A program made the translations under genes and the position numbers. A DNA stretch of 64,000 nucleotides from Rhodanobacteraceae bacterium. GTDB lineage: Bacteria > Pseudomonadota > Gammaproteobacteria > Xanthomonadales > SZUA-5. Of the stretch, positions 39,541-48,748 are shown one piece after another (the first letter of the stretch is position 1; every line of letters starts with the position of its first letter). The DNA is taken from the NCBI GenBank assembly GCA_016717705.1, contig JADKFD010000010.1, positions 36,685 through 100,684 on the forward strand, in the 5' to 3' direction. Below the pieces are notes generated by a model. The model saw nothing but the letters and a program-made list of their open reading frames with translations. It had not been told where the DNA came from and did not search any database.

Positions 39541-39847
39541 CGTCCAGCGCGTTGAAGCGCGCGTCCCACACCTGGCGGTAACGCGCGATCCACGCCATTT
39601 CCTCCTCCAGACGGCAGGGGCCGATGCGGCAGGTGCGCACGCGGCCGAGCTTTTCGGTGGTCACGAGACCGGCCAGCTCGAGCACGCCCACGTGTTTCTT
39701 CATGCCCGTGAGGGTCATGGCGAACTTGTCGGCGAGGTCGCTGATGGAGGCGTCACCGCGTGCCAGCTGCTCAAGGACGCCACGGCGGGTGGCGTCGGCC
39801 AGTGCGGCGAAGGAGGCGTTGAAGTGTGTCGAGGAATACTGAACCAT
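39482..39847 (-). CDS. ArsR-family transcriptional regulator
   Basis: 121 residues from the ATG at 39847 (MVQYSSTHFNASFAALADATRRG). Winged-helix core: ALADATRRGVLEQLARGDASISDLADKFAMTLTGMKKHVGVLELAGLVTTEK. No Cys metal site in the recognition helix region is visible, as in the non-metal ArsR group paired with SRPBCC proteins. It is the first gene of a two-gene operon and probably represses it. Confidence 0.9.
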   Translation of the reverse strand: MVQYSSTHFNASFAALADATRRGVLEQLARGDASISDLADKFAMTLTGMKKHVGVLELAGLVTTEKLGRVRTCRIGPCRLEEEMAWIARYRQVWDARFNALDDVLDELKRQEKAGARKQGQ

Positions 39848-40053
39848 GTGGTTCAGTATGAAGAGTCGGCGGCGCGCACGCAAGCGGTGTCTCACCGTCG
39901 TTGCTGCAGTTCAGCGCAGCTGACTGTCCTTGCTGCCGGTGGCCATGTTCAACTCCGAATTCAGGGGCGGGCGCCAATCGCCGCATACTGCCCGGGCGCA
40001 AGCCTGAGTATGGCGTCGACTTTCGGGAAATCCAGCATGGCTGAGGCGATGGT

Positions 40054-40887
40054 ATGAGCGAGTTCCCGATTCCGCTCGTCGACCGCATTGCCGGGGGCGA
40101 CGCGCAGGCGGACATCTACAGCATGTTTCGTCTGCGCCAGGGCTATGTGGGCGCTTGCCGCCGGGTGCGTCGGGCGTCCGACAACGCCCTGCTGGATGTG
40201 GGATTCGCGGCCAGCGGCGCCTATGACATCGAACGGGAACTGGCCTGGGCCGGCACATCCGATGTCTACCTGGTGCGCTGGTACAACCAGTCGGCCGCCG
40301 CTGGCAACGGTCGACCTGGATACCTGGCGGCGGCTGATTCACCCGGCGCACCACGAACTCGGATCGCCGGCGGCGTCGTCAGTGTGCATGGCGATCCAGC
40401 CATCGAGATGCAAAGCGGAAGCTGGCTGGCACCGGAGCCGCTCATTCCCATCGCCGCCGAGCGCACGGTGAGTGTGGTGTGGATCGGCTGCGTCGGCGCG
40501 GGCGACGGCTACGACAGTGGCTTGTGGAGCATCCATGAGGAAGGCATCGACGATGCGCGTACCTGCGAGGTCGACGGCTTCGACCGCAGCCTGATCCGCG
40601 ACCGCGGCATCGGTTACGGGCGTGCCGCCCTTTACACCCGCGCGGATGGCGATTTTTCCGCACCCTCGCTGATCGTCGCGGTGCACCAAGTGGTATCGCC
40701 GTGGCAGACCATCGCCTGGGTGAATGGCGGCGTTCGCCCGGTCAGCTATCAGGGCTCGGTGGGCGGGATTGGCGTGGGCGCTGCGCAGTTGCTGGGGCCG
40801 AACCGGGTGCACACCTTCATCGTCGATGCAGCGACAGAGTCGACCATCGCCGCCGCGGTTGTTGGTCAGTACGAACTCAGAAGCTGA
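40054..40887 (+). CDS. AbfB-like (arabinofuranosidase B catalytic-domain-like) protein
   Basis: 277 residues without a signal peptide. FRLRQGYVGACRRVRRASDNALLDVGF, then DVYLVRWYNQSAAAGNGRPGYLAAADSPGAPRTRIAGGV follows the pattern 'RL...Y.G...RVRR.SDN..DIGF ... WYDQSG' of the AbfB-type beta-sandwich seen in GH54 enzymes and in phage tail and LamG-like proteins. The catalytic residues cannot be checked from memory. The absence of a secretion signal argues against a simple exported glycosidase. Function uncertain. Confidence 0.6.
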   Translation: MSEFPIPLVDRIAGGDAQADIYSMFRLRQGYVGACRRVRRASDNALLDVGFAASGAYDIERELAWAGTSDVYLVRWYNQSAAAGNGRPGYLAAADSPGAPRTRIAGGVVSVHGDPAIEMQSGSWLAPEPLIPIAAERTVSVVWIGCVGAGDGYDSGLWSIHEEGIDDARTCEVDGFDRSLIRDRGIGYGRAALYTRADGDFSAPSLIVAVHQVVSPWQTIAWVNGGVRPVSYQGSVGGIGVGAAQLLGPNRVHTFIVDAATESTIAAAVVGQYELRS

Positions 40888-40938
40888 GGTCGCGGCTGGT
40901 GCGGCATCGGTAAATATTCGATCGGCTAAGCTCTCCCG

Positions 40939-41832
40939 ATGAATTCCCCCGAGATACCTCACCAATTCCGTCGTGCGGCGACGCGGATGGCCAGCATGCT
41001 GTTCGCCTCGATGCTGTCGCTTGGCGCCGGTGCGGCGATTGGGGCGACGCCGGACGGCGTATTCGCCGCCCCGCTGTCGGTCAGCGATCCGCTGGCACCC
41101 GCGGTACGGTCCAACGATGTCGACAGCATCGCAGCCATCGGTGGCCGTGAAATTCGCCTGCTGGTGTGGAACGTCCACAAGGGAAGCAGCGACCAATGGG
41201 CCGGTGATTTCAAGACGATGTCGTCGGACAGCGATCTGATCCTGTTGCAGGAGGCGCATCTGCATCGGGAATTCGCCGCCGGGCTGGTCGACATGCGCCG
41301 CTGGGACCTGGTCGAGGCGTGGCAGCACGGCGGCGCACCCACCGGGGTGCTCACCGCTTCGAAAGCAGCGCCGGTCAGGGTGCGCGCGCTGGAGCGGCGC
41401 GAGCCTTTGCTGCGCACCGACAAGAGCGCGCTGCTGACGGAGTATCGCCTGGTCGGAACTGAGCAGACCCTGCTGGTCGCGAACATCCATGCGATCAACT
41501 TCACGCCGGACACGCGTGCCTTTCGCGAACAACTGAACGCCGTCGCGGAACTGGTCAACGAGCATGAAGGACCGGTGATCTTCTCGGGCGACCTCAACAC
41601 CTGGCGCGAAGGACGTCGCGCGATTGTCGAGGCCATCGCCAGATCGCTGGGCCTCAGCGAAGTGGGCTTCGATGGCCCACGCAAACGATTCGGGCGCTTC
41701 CCGCTCGATCACGTCTATTACCGGGATCTGGACCTGCTGGCGGCCGACGTTCCGGCGGTGGGTTCGTCGGATCACAACCCGCTGCGGGTCCGGTTCCGCA
41801 ATCCGGGCCGCGATCGCGACGCGACGCTGTAG
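40939..41832 (+). CDS. Endonuclease/exonuclease/phosphatase (EEP) family protein
   Basis: 297 residues with a signal-like hydrophobic start (MASMLFASMLSLGAGAAIGA). EEP-fold landmarks: IRLLVWNVHKG, DLILLQEAHL (metal-binding Glu), VANIHAINF, VIFSGDLNTWR and a final VGSSDHNPLRVRF (catalytic Asp/His). Likely a periplasmic or membrane-facing Mg-dependent phosphodiesterase; the 'LDHVYYRDL' segment fits EEP proteins acting on small phosphodiesters as well as nucleases. Followed after 24 bases by the DUF5329 gene. Confidence 0.88.
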   Translation: MNSPEIPHQFRRAATRMASMLFASMLSLGAGAAIGATPDGVFAAPLSVSDPLAPAVRSNDVDSIAAIGGREIRLLVWNVHKGSSDQWAGDFKTMSSDSDLILLQEAHLHREFAAGLVDMRRWDLVEAWQHGGAPTGVLTASKAAPVRVRALERREPLLRTDKSALLTEYRLVGTEQTLLVANIHAINFTPDTRAFREQLNAVAELVNEHEGPVIFSGDLNTWREGRRAIVEAIARSLGLSEVGFDGPRKRFGRFPLDHVYYRDLDLLAADVPAVGSSDHNPLRVRFRNPGRDRDATL

Positions 41833-41856
41833 TCAGTTCACGACAGGAGTGAGCCC

Positions 41857-42237
41857 ATGAAAGTCCTCTTCGCTTTGCTGGCCGGTGCCGCGATCGGTCT
41901 CATGCCCTCACTGTCGCCAGCCGCGCCCGATGAGCACAGCGACCGCGAGATCCGCCACCTGATCGACTTCGTCAGCACCAGCGGCTGCACCTTCATCCGC
42001 AATGGCGACCCGCATGATTCGAAAAGCGCTGCCGAACACTTGCTGATGAAGTACGGCCGGGCAAAGTCGAAGCTGGATACGCCCGAGGAGTTCATCGAGG
42101 CGGTCGCGACGCGCAGTTATCTGACCGGGCGGGAATACCGGGTGCAGTGTCCCGGACGTGCGGAGATAGGCAATGCCGATTGGCTTCAGGCTGAATTGGT
42201 GGCTTCGCGTCTCGTGGAAGACCACGCCGGTCGTTGA
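41857..42237 (+). CDS. DUF5329 periplasmic protein
   Basis: 126 residues with signal peptide MKVLFALLAGAAIGLMPSLSPA. The mature part HLIDFVSTSGCTFIRNGDPHDSKSAAEHLLMKYGRAK and TRSYLTGREYRVQCPG is the DUF5329 pattern, with two cysteines likely to form a disulfide. Function unknown. Probably cotranscribed with the EEP gene. Confidence 0.85.
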   Translation: MKVLFALLAGAAIGLMPSLSPAAPDEHSDREIRHLIDFVSTSGCTFIRNGDPHDSKSAAEHLLMKYGRAKSKLDTPEEFIEAVATRSYLTGREYRVQCPGRAEIGNADWLQAELVASRLVEDHAGR

Positions 42238-42282
42238 GCGCGACGTTCTCGCCGAGCATCCCCTAAAGCATTGATTTTAATG

Positions 42283-42351
42283 TGGGGGCGGATTTGCTCC
42301 GCGAGCTTCTCGCCCGGGTGGGCAAGGAGATCGCGGGGAAACCCGCTGCCA
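42283..42351. repeat. Family B repeat, diverged copy
   Basis: TGGGGGCGGATTTGCTCCGCGAGC then ATCGCGGGGAAACCCGCTGCCACC in inverted relation. Confidence 0.7.
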
Positions 42352-42376
42352 CCGAACATGCCGTAAGCCTTTGAAA

Positions 42377-42559
42377 GTAGGTCACGTTGTCTGCGCAGCA
42401 GACTACGTGACGCTCAGCGGTGTCACGTAGGCCGCTACGCGGCCAACGTGACCTACGTCCGTGTTTTCGATGCGCGAACGAGTGACGCTCTGCCGTGTCA
42501 CGTAGGCCGCTGCGCGGCCAACGTGACCTACGTCCGTGTGTTCGATGCGCGAACGAGTG
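42377..42559. repeat. Family A repeat, copy 6 plus a tandem half copy
   Basis: A full copy covers 42377-42456. A half copy (42482-42531) is produced by direct duplication of a 75-bp segment, visible as two occurrences of CGCGGCCAACGTGACCTACG, CGTCCGTG and TTCGATGCGCGAACGAGTG. Confidence 0.88.
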
Positions 42560-42583
42560 CACCCACAGGGGCGACTGGGGCGC

Positions 42584-44650
42584 CTACGGTTTCGCTGGCG
42601 TCTTCTTGCGCCGCGCCGACTTCTTGGCCCTTGCTGCCAGCGCCAGTTCACGCACGCGCTCGATGTCTTCGTCGCTGAACACGCCGTTGACGCCGGAGAT
42701 TGCCGCCAGCTTCATGCCGTGCTTGAGGCCCATCTGGTAGATCTCGCGCACTTTTTCCCACTCGATGGCGCGACCGATGGTGAAGTTCTCGAAGCGGCCT
42801 TCCAGCGCCAGCACGATGGTCTCGGCCAGGCAGGCGTAGACCACGTTCTTCGGCAGGCCGATGTTCTTGACTTGCAGGTCGCCGGGCAATTCGATTTCGC
42901 CGGATTCGATGACCAGCACGTCGGGGCGCTTGGCGACTTCTTCGGGCGGCAGATCGAGCGGGCGGGCGACGTCGGTGATCACGCAGCCGGGCTTGACCTT
43001 CATGATGTCGAGCACCTTCTTGCCGGCGCCGGAGGTGGCGGTGACCACCATGTCCATCTGGCCGATGCGCGTGTCGGCAGTGGCGGACAACACGATCTTC
43101 GCGTCCGGCGTTTCCTGCAGGATCGAGGCCTTCAGTGCCAGCAGCTTGGCGGTCTCCGGTGAGACCAGGGTGACTTCCTCGGCCGCGCGTACCAGCAGGC
43201 GCGAACACGCCGAGCCAATCGCGCCGGTGGCGCCGACCACCATGGCCTTGAACTTCACCCGCTGCTTGTCCTTGGGGATCGGGTGCAGACGCAGGCGCAG
43301 CAGGGCGTCGTGCGCGGCCCACAATGCGCCGGAGGCGCTGTAGCTGTTGCCGGTGGTGATCGGCAGGCTGGCGCGCTTGGCCACGGTGACGCCGGCGTCG
43401 CCAACTACCTTGGTGAACGCGCCCAGGCCCATGATCTGGGCGCCGAGGCGCTTGGCCATGTCGGCCGCCGCCAGCAGCCGCCGGTAGGTGAACTCCGGAC
43501 TGTGGCTCATGATTTCCTTGGGCGTGCCGCCGACCGAGATCAGCCAGCCTTCGGCCTCGACGCCGGTGGGCGACTTGATGCCCTCGATCCTGGAATAGAC
43601 GAAGGGCGGCGCGTAGGCCATCACCTTTTCCAGCGAGTTCATCAACAGCGGTGGCGACACCCGCGACAACAGTTCGACCGGTTTGATCTTCTTGAAGTAT
43701 TCCTGCGACAGCGGGTGGATGACAAAGGCGAAGCGGTTCACCCGCTTGAATCCGTTCGGATAGAGGATGCGCGGTGTCATCTTCAGGCCGGTGAGGATTT
43801 CGAGAATGTCGTCTTCGAGGATGTCCTCGGGCGCCTTGCCGGTGGCGGCCAGGATCATCGCGTCGAGCATCTCCGGACCGAGCACGTGACCGGCGATCAC
43901 CGGCGCGCCGTCGATGACCATGTTCACGCCCTTTTCCTTGAAGCGGGCGAGGCGCTCGTCGTTGACGTTGCTGGTGATGATGGTCTTGCCCGCCAGTTCC
44001 TCGAGGCCGAAGTCATCGAGTTCGTGCACCGGGGCGACCACCATGGTGGCCTTGGCCAGCGCCTTGCCGAGCACGAAACGCGTCCATTGCTTCAGCAGCA
44101 TCGCCGGGATGACGCGCGGCGGGGTCCAGTCGGACACATAGTGCATGCCGCTGGCATACAGGCCGAGCGCGTCCAGCGAGGTCAGCAGCTTGGGCACGCC
44201 CAGTTGCAGCAGCGGGTCGGCAAACTGCAGGTTGGAGGTGTATTCGGACATCGACATCGCCAGCTTGTAGTTGGCCATGCCGGAGAAAAACAGCACATTG
44301 GCGTTGTCGAAGTAGTGGCCGAGCTTGCTCTGCGTATGCCTGACCGCCCATTCGAGGAAGATGTCCGCCAGCCTTGCGCCGGTGGTCAGGGGCACGCGGG
44401 TGACGATGCGCGACAGACGCGAGGTGTCCTTGTCGATCAGTCGCTGGGCGCCGATGCGGTAGCTGTCCTTGACCACGCCAAGGCCAATGGCGTCGGCGCG
44501 CTCATCCCAATGGCGCAGCAACTTGGCGGCCTTGGCCGTGCTGCCGTCGGTGCCGACCCGCTGCACCTTGAGCTTCTGGCCTAGAAAGTTCGTGGTGAAC
44601 TCGAAGTCCTGGTTTTTCGAGCCGAGACTGATGCTGATCACGGTCTTCAT
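42584..44650 (-). CDS. Acyl-ACP-reductase-like dehydrogenase fused to an uncharacterised N-terminal domain
   Basis: 688 residues. The C-terminal ~320 residues match cyanobacterial long-chain acyl-[ACP] reductase (AAR): FTYRRLLAAADMAKRLGAQIMGLGAFTKV, ITTGNSYSASGALWAAHDA, the Rossmann motif MVVGATGAIGSACSRLL (about 468), VKPGCVITDVARP (Cys about 554, aligning with the acylated Cys of AAR) and ACLAETIVLALEGRFENFTIGR. AAR reduces acyl-ACP to fatty aldehyde with NADPH. The N-terminal ~340 residues (GHYFDNANVLFFSGMANYKL and so on) have no function I know. The divergent neighbour is an iron alcohol dehydrogenase, consistent with further reduction to a fatty alcohol. The Lys/Arg-rich tail is unusual. 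Confidence 0.78.
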   Translation of the reverse strand: MKTVISISLGSKNQDFEFTTNFLGQKLKVQRVGTDGSTAKAAKLLRHWDERADAIGLGVVKDSYRIGAQRLIDKDTSRLSRIVTRVPLTTGARLADIFLEWAVRHTQSKLGHYFDNANVLFFSGMANYKLAMSMSEYTSNLQFADPLLQLGVPKLLTSLDALGLYASGMHYVSDWTPPRVIPAMLLKQWTRFVLGKALAKATMVVAPVHELDDFGLEELAGKTIITSNVNDERLARFKEKGVNMVIDGAPVIAGHVLGPEMLDAMILAATGKAPEDILEDDILEILTGLKMTPRILYPNGFKRVNRFAFVIHPLSQEYFKKIKPVELLSRVSPPLLMNSLEKVMAYAPPFVYSRIEGIKSPTGVEAEGWLISVGGTPKEIMSHSPEFTYRRLLAAADMAKRLGAQIMGLGAFTKVVGDAGVTVAKRASLPITTGNSYSASGALWAAHDALLRLRLHPIPKDKQRVKFKAMVVGATGAIGSACSRLLVRAAEEVTLVSPETAKLLALKASILQETPDAKIVLSATADTRIGQMDMVVTATSGAGKKVLDIMKVKPGCVITDVARPLDLPPEEVAKRPDVLVIESGEIELPGDLQVKNIGLPKNVVYACLAETIVLALEGRFENFTIGRAIEWEKVREIYQMGLKHGMKLAAISGVNGVFSDEDIERVRELALAARAKKSARRKKTPAKP

Positions 44651-44696
44651 GGCATATCTGCTGCAGAGTGATGTGAGTCAATGATGGAGCCTGGCC

Positions 44697-45986
44697 ATGA
44701 TGAATAGTTTGATCGGCGACATGGCACGCACGTATGCGCTGCCTGGTTTGAAACGCGCCGCCGGATTGGCGGTTCGGCTGGTGCCGCTGCCGCAGCCGAC
44801 ACTGCTGGTCGGGCCGGGGTCCAGTGGCAGGCTGGGCGAGGCCATCGGCGCTTTCGCTCACGCCAAGATCCTGCTGGTGACCGACGCGGTGGTCCTGAAA
44901 CTGGGCCTGGCCAAAGGCTTGATCGCCGCGCTCAAGGCCAGCCATACCGATTTCGTGGTGTTCGACGAGATCACCCCGGACGCGCCGATTCCGCTCGTCG
45001 AACGCGGCATTGCCATTTACAAGAACGAGGGCTGCGACGCCATCGTGGCTTTCGGCGGCGGTTCGGTGATGGATGCGGCCAAGGCGATCGGGATGAGTGT
45101 CAGCAACAAGCGCCATCCGCGCCAGCTGGTCGGCTATTTCCGCGGCTGGCGCGGACCGCCGCCGATCTATGCGGTGCCGACCACTGCCGGCACCGGCTCG
45201 GAAGTGACCGTGGCGGCGGTGATTTCGGACACCGAGAATCACAAGAAACTGGTCATTGCCGACAGCCGCATCGTGCCGCGCATGGCCGCGCTCGATCCCG
45301 AGCTGATGGCCGGATTGCCGCAGCCGATCACCGCCGCCACCGGCATGGATGCGCTGACGCACGCGGTCGAGGCCTATATCGGCAACTGGGGCACGGAGTT
45401 CACCGACAGCATGGCGTTGGCCGCGGTGTCGATGATCTACGCGAACCTGCCGCTGGCTTACGCCGACGGACAGAATCTCGCGGCACGCGAACAGATGGCG
45501 CTGGCGTCGGCCTATGCCGGCATGGCCTTCACCCGCGCCAATGTCGGCAATGTGCATGCCATTGCGCACCAGTTGGGCGGGCGCTATCACACGCCGCACG
45601 GACTGGCCAACGCCATCATGCTGCCGCCGGTCCTGCGCTTCTCCGCAGCGGCGATCGAGCCCAAGCTGGCCGTGCTGGCGCGGCGTGCAGGCCTGGCGCA
45701 CAAGGGCGACAGCGAAGCGAAGCTGGCGCAGAGGTTTCTTGACTCGGTGGAGGCGATGAACCGGCAACTGGGTATTCCGCAGCATCTGGATGCCCTGCGC
45801 GAAGACGACATTCTGGCCCTGGCCAAGGCGGCTTGCTGGGAGGCGGATACCAACTACCCGGTGCCGCGGACGATGTCGATCAACGACTGCGCCGCGATGC
45901 TGCGCGAGGTGCTGCCGGTCTCATCGAGCCCTAAGGCGACGGCATCAGTCAAACCGGCGAAAGGCCGCGCGCGGGAGCACACGTAG
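44697..45986 (+). CDS. Iron-containing alcohol dehydrogenase
   Basis: 429 residues. Family III ADH: NAD-binding VAFGGGSVMDAAKAIG, the AVPTTAGTGSEVT loop, metal ligands in ATGMDALTHAVEAY (Asp, His) and NVGNVHAIAHQLGGRYHTPHGLANAI (two His). The N-terminal hydrophobic patch (LAVRLVPLPQPTLLVGPGS) resembles members acting on medium- to long-chain substrates. The gene is divergent from the AAR-like enzyme, 46 bases apart, so a shared promoter region and a joint role in aldehyde/alcohol interconversion are inferred. The C-terminal tail is Lys/Ala-rich. Confidence 0.9.
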   Translation: MMNSLIGDMARTYALPGLKRAAGLAVRLVPLPQPTLLVGPGSSGRLGEAIGAFAHAKILLVTDAVVLKLGLAKGLIAALKASHTDFVVFDEITPDAPIPLVERGIAIYKNEGCDAIVAFGGGSVMDAAKAIGMSVSNKRHPRQLVGYFRGWRGPPPIYAVPTTAGTGSEVTVAAVISDTENHKKLVIADSRIVPRMAALDPELMAGLPQPITAATGMDALTHAVEAYIGNWGTEFTDSMALAAVSMIYANLPLAYADGQNLAAREQMALASAYAGMAFTRANVGNVHAIAHQLGGRYHTPHGLANAIMLPPVLRFSAAAIEPKLAVLARRAGLAHKGDSEAKLAQRFLDSVEAMNRQLGIPQHLDALREDDILALAKAACWEADTNYPVPRTMSINDCAAMLREVLPVSSSPKATASVKPAKGRAREHT

Positions 45987-46345
45987 CGCGGCTCCGGCGC
46001 GCCTGAAAGATCGGCGGCAGCGCATGGCAGTTCGCGCCGGCGCCGCGGCTTTTGCAGTGGGCGCGGCCAGGAGCGCCGGGCGTCGCGCGTAAATGCCTTG
46101 GGGCTCTGGCGAAGTTCGGGGACGCGCGTGCCCGGCCTACAAAGGCGGTGGTCGCAGGCCGGAGCTTTGGTAGCGCGGCTCCGGCGCGCTTGAAAGATCG
46201 GCGGCGGCGCATGGCAGTTCGCGCCGGCGCCGCGGCTTTTGCGGCGGGCGACGTGAGGAGCCGGGCGTCGCGCGTACGCGGCAGACGGCACCGAAGAAGC
46301 CCCAGGGACGCGCGTGCCCGGCCTGCCAAAGCCGCGGTACATGGA
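45984..46345. repeat. Family F direct repeats between adh and rnr
   Basis: GTAGCGCGGCTCCGGCGCGC ... TTCGCGCCGGCGCCGCGGCTTTTGC occurs at 45984-46056 and 46170-46242, 186 bases apart. Each is followed by a segment ending GCGCGTGCCCGGCCTAC or similar. Related composites lie at 49495 and 51301-51815. No gene in this 410-base gap. Confidence 0.75.
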
Positions 46346-46397
46346 CGCGGCGCCGTTTTCACTGAAACACACCAGCCTTTTCGCGTAGCCTTCGCAC

Positions 46398-48623
46398 ATG
46401 CCCAAGACCATCAAACCCAAGGCGCCCGGCGCCCCGCAACTGCTCGGATTCCTGCAAGCCAGCGTCAAGCTGATGAAGGCCGAGGAGATCGCCGACGAGC
46501 TCGGTTACAAATCGGCTGAAGGTATCGAGGCCGTTCGAGCATTGCTCGAAGAGCTGGTCGGCCAGGGCCGCCTGCTGAAGAACCGGCGCAGCGGCTACGG
46601 CCTCGCCGACAAGATGGACCTGATCGCCGGCAGCATTCTCGCCAACAGCGAGGGCTTCGGTTTTCTGCGCCCGGACGAGGGGGCCGGCGATATCTACCTG
46701 CCGCCGGCGCAGATGCGCCAGGTGCTGCATGGTGATCGCGCGCTGGTCAGCGTGGTCGGCCGCGACAAGAAGGATCGGCCGGAAGGCGCGATCGTCTCGA
46801 TCCTGTCGCGGCGCTCGCCGCGCGTGGTCGGGCGTTATCTGGAAGAGGCCGGTTTCGGCGTGGTCGCGCCGGACGACCAGCGCATCCATCAGAACCTGTT
46901 GATTCCGCGCGGACAGGAAGGTGAGGCCAAGCCGGGCGACGTCGTGGTCGCCGAGATCGTCGAGCCGCCAAGCAGCCATCGACAGCCGGTGGCGAAGATC
47001 GTCCTCGTGCTCGGCGAGGAAGTCGGCACCTCGCTGGCCATCGACATGGCGATCGAAAGCCACAGCATCCCGAATGTCTGGCCAGAGACGCTGCTGAAGG
47101 AAATCGCCAAGATTCCCGACGTGGTCCGCCCGGCGCAGATCAAGGATCGCGAGGATCTGCGCGAACTGCCGCTGGTGACCATCGACGGCGAGGACGCGCG
47201 CGATTTCGACGACGCCGTCTGGTGCGAACCTACCCGTGGCGGCGGTTACAAGCTGTACGTGGCGATCGCCGATGTCGCGACTTATGTGCAGCCGGGAACG
47301 GCGCTCGACAACGAAGCGCAAATGCGTGGCACCTCGGTGTATTTCCCGAACCGCGTGGTGCCGATGTTGCCGGAGAAGCTGTCCAACGGCATCTGCTCGC
47401 TGAAACCCGAGGTCGAGCGACTGTGCCTGGCCTGCGAGTTGCGCATCGACGCAACGGGCGAAACCACGCGTTCGCGCTTCTTCCCGGCGGTGATGCGTTC
47501 GGCGGCGCGGCTGACCTACAACCAGGTGTGGCAGGCGGTCGGCCAACGTCGGCCCGAGGCGCTGGAGAAGGTCGCCGCGGTGCTGCCGCATCTGGAGAAC
47601 CTGCACGGTCTGTACAAGATCCTGGCGCGCCGCCGCAGCGAACGCGGTGCGCTCGATTTCGAGGGCCAGGAGGTCAAGTTCCAGTTCGACGAGCAGGGCC
47701 AGATCGACGCGGTCAAGCTCTACGAGCGCAACGACGCGCATCGGATGATCGAGGAATGCATGATCGCGGCCAACGTCGCCGCGGCCAAGTTCCTCAAGCG
47801 CAGCCGCATACCGGCACTGTATCGCGTGCACCCGCGCCCGCCGACGCACAAGTACGAAGAACTGGCCGAGTTCATGGGGACGGTCGGCATGCCGCTGCCG
47901 GCTTATGAGGACCTGAAGCCGGAAGACCTGATGGCGATCCTGGCGCGCGCCAAGACCCGCCCGGACGGCGCGCTGATCGAAGCGGTGGTGCTGCGCTCGC
48001 AGAGCCTGGCCACCTACACCGCCGATTGCGACGGCCATTTCGGGCTGGCGCTCAGCGCCTACGCGCACTTCACCTCGCCGATCCGCCGCTATCCGGATCT
48101 TCTGGTGCATCGGGCGATCCACTACGCGCTGGGCAAACGCACGCCGTCCGATTACCAATACACGCCAACGCAGATGGCCGATCTGGGCCGTAATTGCTCG
48201 GCCTATGAACGGCGCGCCGACGAAGCCACGCGCGATGTCGCCGATCGCCTGAAGTGCGCCTACATGGAGCGTCATCTGGGCGATGAGTTCGACGGCGTGG
48301 TTACTGGCGTCGCTTCATTCGGATTGTTCGTCGAAATCCTGGAAACGCGCATCACCGGCATGGTTCACGTCACCCAGTTGCCGAACGATTATTACCACTA
48401 CGACCCGCGCCACCGACGCCTGGTCGGCGAGCGCCTGCGCCAGAGCTTCCAGTTGGCCGACCGCGTGCGCATCAAGGTGCTGCGCGTGGACGCGCTGGAA
48501 CGGCGCATCGATTTTCGCCTGGCTGGCGACGCACCAACCCGGGCCGAACAGGGCACGCGGGTGCCCGACGGCAAGCCGCGCGGGCCGAAACCCGGTGGCG
48601 GCGGCAAGCGTCGGCGGCGCTAG
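46398..48623 (+). CDS. rnr: Ribonuclease R
   Basis: 741 residues. N-terminal helix-turn-helix (LMKAEEIADELGYKSAEGIEAVRALLEELV), OB/CSD domains (GSILANSEGFGFLRPDEG), RNB catalytic domain with ITIDGEDARDFDDAVWCE-type Asp cluster, MIEECMIAANVAAAKFL and HFTSPIRRYPDLLVHRAI, then a C-terminal S1 domain (VTGVASFGLFVEILETRITGMVH) and a basic tail (GPKPGGGGKRRRR). It degrades structured RNA 3'-to-5' and acts in rRNA and tmRNA-tagged mRNA turnover. rlmB follows, the conserved gammaproteobacterial order, though a repeat separates them here. Confidence 0.96.
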   Translation: MPKTIKPKAPGAPQLLGFLQASVKLMKAEEIADELGYKSAEGIEAVRALLEELVGQGRLLKNRRSGYGLADKMDLIAGSILANSEGFGFLRPDEGAGDIYLPPAQMRQVLHGDRALVSVVGRDKKDRPEGAIVSILSRRSPRVVGRYLEEAGFGVVAPDDQRIHQNLLIPRGQEGEAKPGDVVVAEIVEPPSSHRQPVAKIVLVLGEEVGTSLAIDMAIESHSIPNVWPETLLKEIAKIPDVVRPAQIKDREDLRELPLVTIDGEDARDFDDAVWCEPTRGGGYKLYVAIADVATYVQPGTALDNEAQMRGTSVYFPNRVVPMLPEKLSNGICSLKPEVERLCLACELRIDATGETTRSRFFPAVMRSAARLTYNQVWQAVGQRRPEALEKVAAVLPHLENLHGLYKILARRRSERGALDFEGQEVKFQFDEQGQIDAVKLYERNDAHRMIEECMIAANVAAAKFLKRSRIPALYRVHPRPPTHKYEELAEFMGTVGMPLPAYEDLKPEDLMAILARAKTRPDGALIEAVVLRSQSLATYTADCDGHFGLALSAYAHFTSPIRRYPDLLVHRAIHYALGKRTPSDYQYTPTQMADLGRNCSAYERRADEATRDVADRLKCAYMERHLGDEFDGVVTGVASFGLFVEILETRITGMVHVTQLPNDYYHYDPRHRRLVGERLRQSFQLADRVRIKVLRVDALERRIDFRLAGDAPTRAEQGTRVPDGKPRGPKPGGGGKRRRR

Positions 48624-48633
48624 AGCACAAGAT

Positions 48634-48731
48634 TTTGTCCGCAAAGTACGCAAAGGACGCAAAGTAGAGCCAAGCGATCGATTTGATCCGCTTTCCTTTG
48701 CGTTTTTTGCGTCCTTTGCGGATAAAAAGCT
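48634..48731. repeat. Inverted repeat between rnr and rlmB
   Basis: TTTTGTCCGCAAAGTACGCA and AAGGACGCAAAG at the left are answered by CTTTGCGTTTTTTGCGTCC and TTTGCGGATAAAA at the right. A large hairpin with a possible termination or attenuation effect; the CGCAAAGGACGCAAAG motif is a known intergenic repeat type. Confidence 0.75.
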
Positions 48732-48748
48732 GTTTGAAGGGAAGCCTC

